A stretch of 6,336 nucleotides of DNA, from assembly GCA_900553925.1 (NCBI GenBank), contig USFH01000124.1, positions 1 to 6,336 of the forward strand, read 5' to 3'. Every line of letters begins with the position of its first letter. Positions within the stretch are counted from its first letter, which is position 1. This stretch comes from an uncultured Clostridium sp. Lineage in GTDB: Bacteria; Bacillota; Clostridia; Lachnospirales; Lachnospiraceae. Both the position numbers and the translations under genes were made by a program. The notes under the pieces are model-generated. The model had not been told where the DNA came from. It ran no database searches and worked only from the letters and a program-made list of their open reading frames with translations. Below are positions 4,158-6,336 of this stretch, one piece after another.

Positions 4158-5111
4158 TCATAACTTATCCATAATCTCATCTTTTGTCGGCATTACCTTC
4201 AATGCCCCTTTTCTGGTTGTGATGATTGATGCCGCCATAGCCGCAAATCTCTGCATCTGATACAGATCATCCTTCGATAAATCCTCGATTCCATGTTCCA
4301 ATACGTAATTCAGCACGCATGCCATAAATGTATCGCCAGCACCGGTTGTTTCAATCGTATTCTTCTGCAAAAACGGTTCCGCATATACACTTTTTCCTTT
4401 GTAATATGCCTTGCTTCCATCTTTTCCCATCGTTGCACAAATCAGTGCCGGACAATATTGCTCCATGATTTTCCCAATTCCCTGATCGATATCTGCAGTA
4501 CCTGTTAAGAAAGATATCTCATCATCCGAAATCTTCAGAATGTCACATTGACTGATTCCATACCACATTTTATCAGCTGCGTCTCCAAGTTTTTTCCATA
4601 ATGGCGGTCTTAAATTCGGATCAAAGGAAATGACAGCTCCCTGCTCTTTTGCTTTTTTCACTGCATGTTTCGTTACCTGCTCCATCCGTAAATCCGTCAT
4701 TGACAACGTTCCAAAATGAAAAATCTTTGTATCAGCAAAAATCTCCTGCTGGATTTCTTCCTCCCTAAGCATCATATCAGCTCCAGGATTACGGTAAAAA
4801 GAAAAGTCGCGGTCACCATCCACACCAGTATGTACAAACGCAAGCGTCGTATGCACAGTATCATCTGTCACCAGATTATCTATATTGATTCCCTGGTCTT
4901 TCACCGCCTGCGTCAACATTGTACCAAACATGTCTGCTCCTACTTTCCCAATAAATGCAGTCTTTTTTCCAAGATTCTGCAACATGGAAAGTACATTGCA
5001 CGGAGCACCGCCCGGATTTGCTTCAAGCAGAGGATTTCCCTGCGCACTCATTCCATTTTCTGTAAAATCTACTAACAATTCTCCAAGTGCTGTTACATCA
5101 AACTTTTTCAT
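4158..5111 (-). CDS. Fructokinase, PfkB (ribokinase-like) family
   Basis: Cytosolic ATP-dependent sugar kinase, predicted to convert fructose to fructose-6-phosphate. From the chosen start it has 317 residues, normal for bacterial fructokinases. Landmarks: GELLVDF (10-16), the substrate-site GGAPCN (34-39) followed by GKKTAFIGKVGADMFG of PfkB signature 1, FDPNLRP in the middle, and ETTGAGDTF with the anion hole and catalytic base GAGD (257-260). Ribokinase-fold kinases share these motifs, so fructose is inferred mainly from the preceding GH32 gene and the GELLVDF/NPGGAPCN features typical of fructokinases. Start: ATG at 5111, with AAGGAG 8 nt away; an in-frame ATG at 5129 has no usable site and would place the ribosome site inside the coding region. 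Only 21 nt separate it from the GH32 stop, so the two are an operon. The stop codon lies inside the downstream repeat cassette. Confidence 0.93.
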   Translation of the reverse strand: MKKFDVTALGELLVDFTENGMSAQGNPLLEANPGGAPCNVLSMLQNLGKKTAFIGKVGADMFGTMLTQAVKDQGINIDNLVTDDTVHTTLAFVHTGVDGDRDFSFYRNPGADMMLREEEIQQEIFADTKIFHFGTLSMTDLRMEQVTKHAVKKAKEQGAVISFDPNLRPPLWKKLGDAADKMWYGISQCDILKISDDEISFLTGTADIDQGIGKIMEQYCPALICATMGKDGSKAYYKGKSVYAEPFLQKNTIETTGAGDTFMACVLNYVLEHGIEDLSKDDLYQMQRFAAMAASIITTRKGALKVMPTKDEIMDKL

Positions 5112-5119
5112 ATCGGTTT

Positions 5120-5125
5120 CTCCTT
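5120..5125 (-). promoter_or_regulatory. Shine-Dalgarno AAGGAG deciding the fructokinase start
   Basis: AAGGAG lies in the 21-nt gap after the GH32 stop and is 8 nt from the ATG at 5109-5111. This favours the 317-residue protein (MKKFDVTALG) over the 323-residue version starting at 5129. Confidence 0.8.
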
Positions 5126-5132
5126 GCATACT

Positions 5133-6335
5133 CTACGCCACAACGATATCATATTTTTCAAGATTTACAATGGCTTTTCCATCGCACACAAAACTGATCT
5201 GATCCGCTTCGAGCGATGTATAAAATGTTGTACTGAATACCTGTTGTCCATCATTCAGAAAAACTTCCATTGAATACTTATCTAAGATTATACGAAGCTT
5301 CCATTTTTTACAAGGTGATTTTACTTTTACTCTCCGGATTGCATTCACATCACGTACCATACCGGAATATGTCCGGTCAATTTCTATCCTGTTTTTATGC
5401 TGCAATATAGAAAAGTCTGTGTGGAACTGTTCATTTTGTGCGACCGAGATTGTAAACTCCCTGAAATCGCCACCGGCAATCTCCACGGTCATATCAAGTA
5501 CACGTCCTTTAATACCATCAAATCTGCATGTTCCCTCTACTTCCTGCTTCTCATACCTGACACCATTTCTAAGATAGTTTTCGATTTCACGCACCGGGCT
5601 TTGCAGAATCTTTCCATCTTTTACCTTGAGTTCCCTCGGTAATATCATCATGCCGGACCATTTCTGACCTTCGGGACGGATATTCGAATCCCATGACTGC
5701 ATCCATGCAATCATAATTCTTCTTCCATCGTCCGCAAGCATCGTCTGCGGTGCGTAAAAATCCAATCCGTCATCAAGCGAGTAAACTGCGTCATAATGGA
5801 ACATATGCTGGTTTTTATCATAGCTTCCCATATAATAAACCGAATTGTTTCCATTATGAAATTCTTCATCCGCACTTAGATTCTGCGGAGATGTAATTAA
5901 TACATATGCACCATCCAGGCAGAAGAAATCCGGACACTCCCACATCGTTCCAAGCATACCTGTATCGTCTTTCGCAAGAACAGACACATACTCCCAGCTA
6001 ATTGCGTCCTCTGAATGGAACAAAACAACATGCGGTTTTCCATCATCCGTCTTATTTCCAACAACCATATAATAGCCATCTTCCTCTTTCCAGATCTTCG
6101 GATCCCGGAAATGTTCCCGGCTGAAATGTTCCGGCATCATATCTCCTGTTACAACCGGATTTTGCGCAAGCTTAGTATATGTTTTTCCGTTTCCAATCGC
6201 AAGGCATTGGTTCTGATATACGTTTTTTACTCCATTTTCTTCCTGCTCTGTCACACCGGTATATACAAGCAGATGTCCTTTTTCTGTCTCAATGGCAGAT
6301 CCTGAGAAACACCCTGCATCATCGTAACTTTGGTC
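5133..6335 (-). CDS. GH32 sucrose/sucrose-6-phosphate hydrolase, N-terminus outside window
   Basis: Beta-fructofuranosidase of glycoside hydrolase family 32: cleaves sucrose, sucrose-6-phosphate or short fructans, releasing fructose. The frame is open to the window end; 400 residues are visible of a usual ~480-500. The first ~90, with the WMNDPNG nucleophile, are missing. Visible catalytic landmarks: FSGS (10-13), FRDP with the transition-state Asp78, and MWECPDF with the acid/base Glu133. These are followed by DFYAPQTM, RIMIAWMQSWD and the C-terminal beta-sandwich ending with KYSMEVFLNDG-type repeats. An internal GTG at 6252-6254 is not the start: strongly conserved GH32 residues (DDAGCFSGSA) continue upstream of it. 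Immediate coupling to fructokinase suggests an intracellular enzyme, acting on sucrose-6-phosphate if uptake is by a PTS or on sucrose if by another transporter; the transporter is outside the window, so no gene symbol is chosen. Confidence 0.95.
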   Translation of the reverse strand, partial: DQSYDDAGCFSGSAIETEKGHLLVYTGVTEQEENGVKNVYQNQCLAIGNGKTYTKLAQNPVVTGDMMPEHFSREHFRDPKIWKEEDGYYMVVGNKTDDGKPHVVLFHSEDAISWEYVSVLAKDDTGMLGTMWECPDFFCLDGAYVLITSPQNLSADEEFHNGNNSVYYMGSYDKNQHMFHYDAVYSLDDGLDFYAPQTMLADDGRRIMIAWMQSWDSNIRPEGQKWSGMMILPRELKVKDGKILQSPVREIENYLRNGVRYEKQEVEGTCRFDGIKGRVLDMTVEIAGGDFREFTISVAQNEQFHTDFSILQHKNRIEIDRTYSGMVRDVNAIRRVKVKSPCKKWKLRIILDKYSMEVFLNDGQQVFSTTFYTSLEADQISFVCDGKAIVNLEKYDIVVA

Positions 6336-6336
6336 T

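Larger units (their letters stand above)
4011..4162. repeat. Repeat-and-hairpin cassette between fructokinase and the 57-aa gene
   Basis: The minus-strand motif ATGATATAATGA occurs at 4150-4161 and 4091-4102 (identical, with one more shared base), and once more at 4012-4023 with one mismatch. The second and third copies share further sequence on both sides: GTGACAT or GCGACAT before, GAG after. Between copies 1 and 2 lie two perfect or near-perfect stem-loops (4133-4148, 4105-4128); between copies 2 and 3 lies a longer imperfect one (4052-4090). The array fills the 156-bp gap: the first copy includes the fructokinase stop codon and the third includes the next gene's ribosome site. No hairpin is followed by a U-run. 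It could be a dispersed REP/MITE-like element, an RNA-processing or stability element in the operon message, or a regulatory leader. I cannot tell which without genome copies. Confidence 0.7.

Noticed and set aside
4012..4161. The three repeats as a short CRISPR array
   Set aside because: The repeats are only 12-13 bp, the intervals are unequal and internally palindromic, and there is no leader or cas gene.
6252..6254. GTG as the start of the GH32 protein
   Set aside because: Conserved GH32 sequence, including the FSGS motif, continues upstream in the same frame to the window edge.

Overview
The window looks like chromosomal DNA from a Gram-positive, moderately AT-rich gut-type Clostridia, most likely a Lachnospiraceae. 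This is inferred from strong AAGGAG-type ribosome sites, a flavin reductase-domain protein of the type common in that group, a divergent clostridial-style adenylosuccinate synthetase and a YkhA/YciA-type thioesterase. No species is assigned. It contains seven protein genes of recognisable family, two of them cut by the window edges, and one 57-residue protein of unknown function. There are no tRNA, rRNA, CRISPR, phage or transposase genes.

Layout: positions 2-1135 (+) hold the last 377 codons of a PurA-type adenylosuccinate synthetase. It converges on a minus-strand block that fills the rest of the window. A single hairpin (1113-1153) sits between the two converging genes and probably terminates both. 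Read 5' to 3', the minus strand carries: a GH32 sucrose/sucrose-6-phosphate hydrolase (5' end outside the window), a PfkB-type fructokinase, a roughly 150-bp cassette of three short repeats and three hairpins, a 57-aa protein, a hotdog acyl-CoA thioesterase, a Gfo/Idh/MocA-family NAD(P)-dependent oxidoreductase, thioredoxin, and an FMN-binding flavin reductase-domain protein.

How the genes fit together: the GH32 enzyme and fructokinase form a clear sucrose or short-fructan catabolic pair. One cleaves the disaccharide and releases fructose; the other phosphorylates fructose. The 57-aa gene and thioesterase are tightly spaced and probably cotranscribed. Oxidoreductase and thioredoxin are also close. 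The flavin reductase-domain gene has its own convincing promoter (TTGTAC, 17 bp, TATAAT), and a 40-bp inverted repeat overlaps its -35 box. That repeat could be an operator, the thioredoxin terminator, or both.

The best candidate for something undescribed is the cassette between fructokinase and the 57-aa gene (4011-4162). Three copies of an ATGATATAATGA-type motif punctuate three hairpins. The first copy contains the fructokinase stop codon and the last contains the Shine-Dalgarno sequence of the next gene. The rest of the window is ordinary housekeeping and carbohydrate metabolism.
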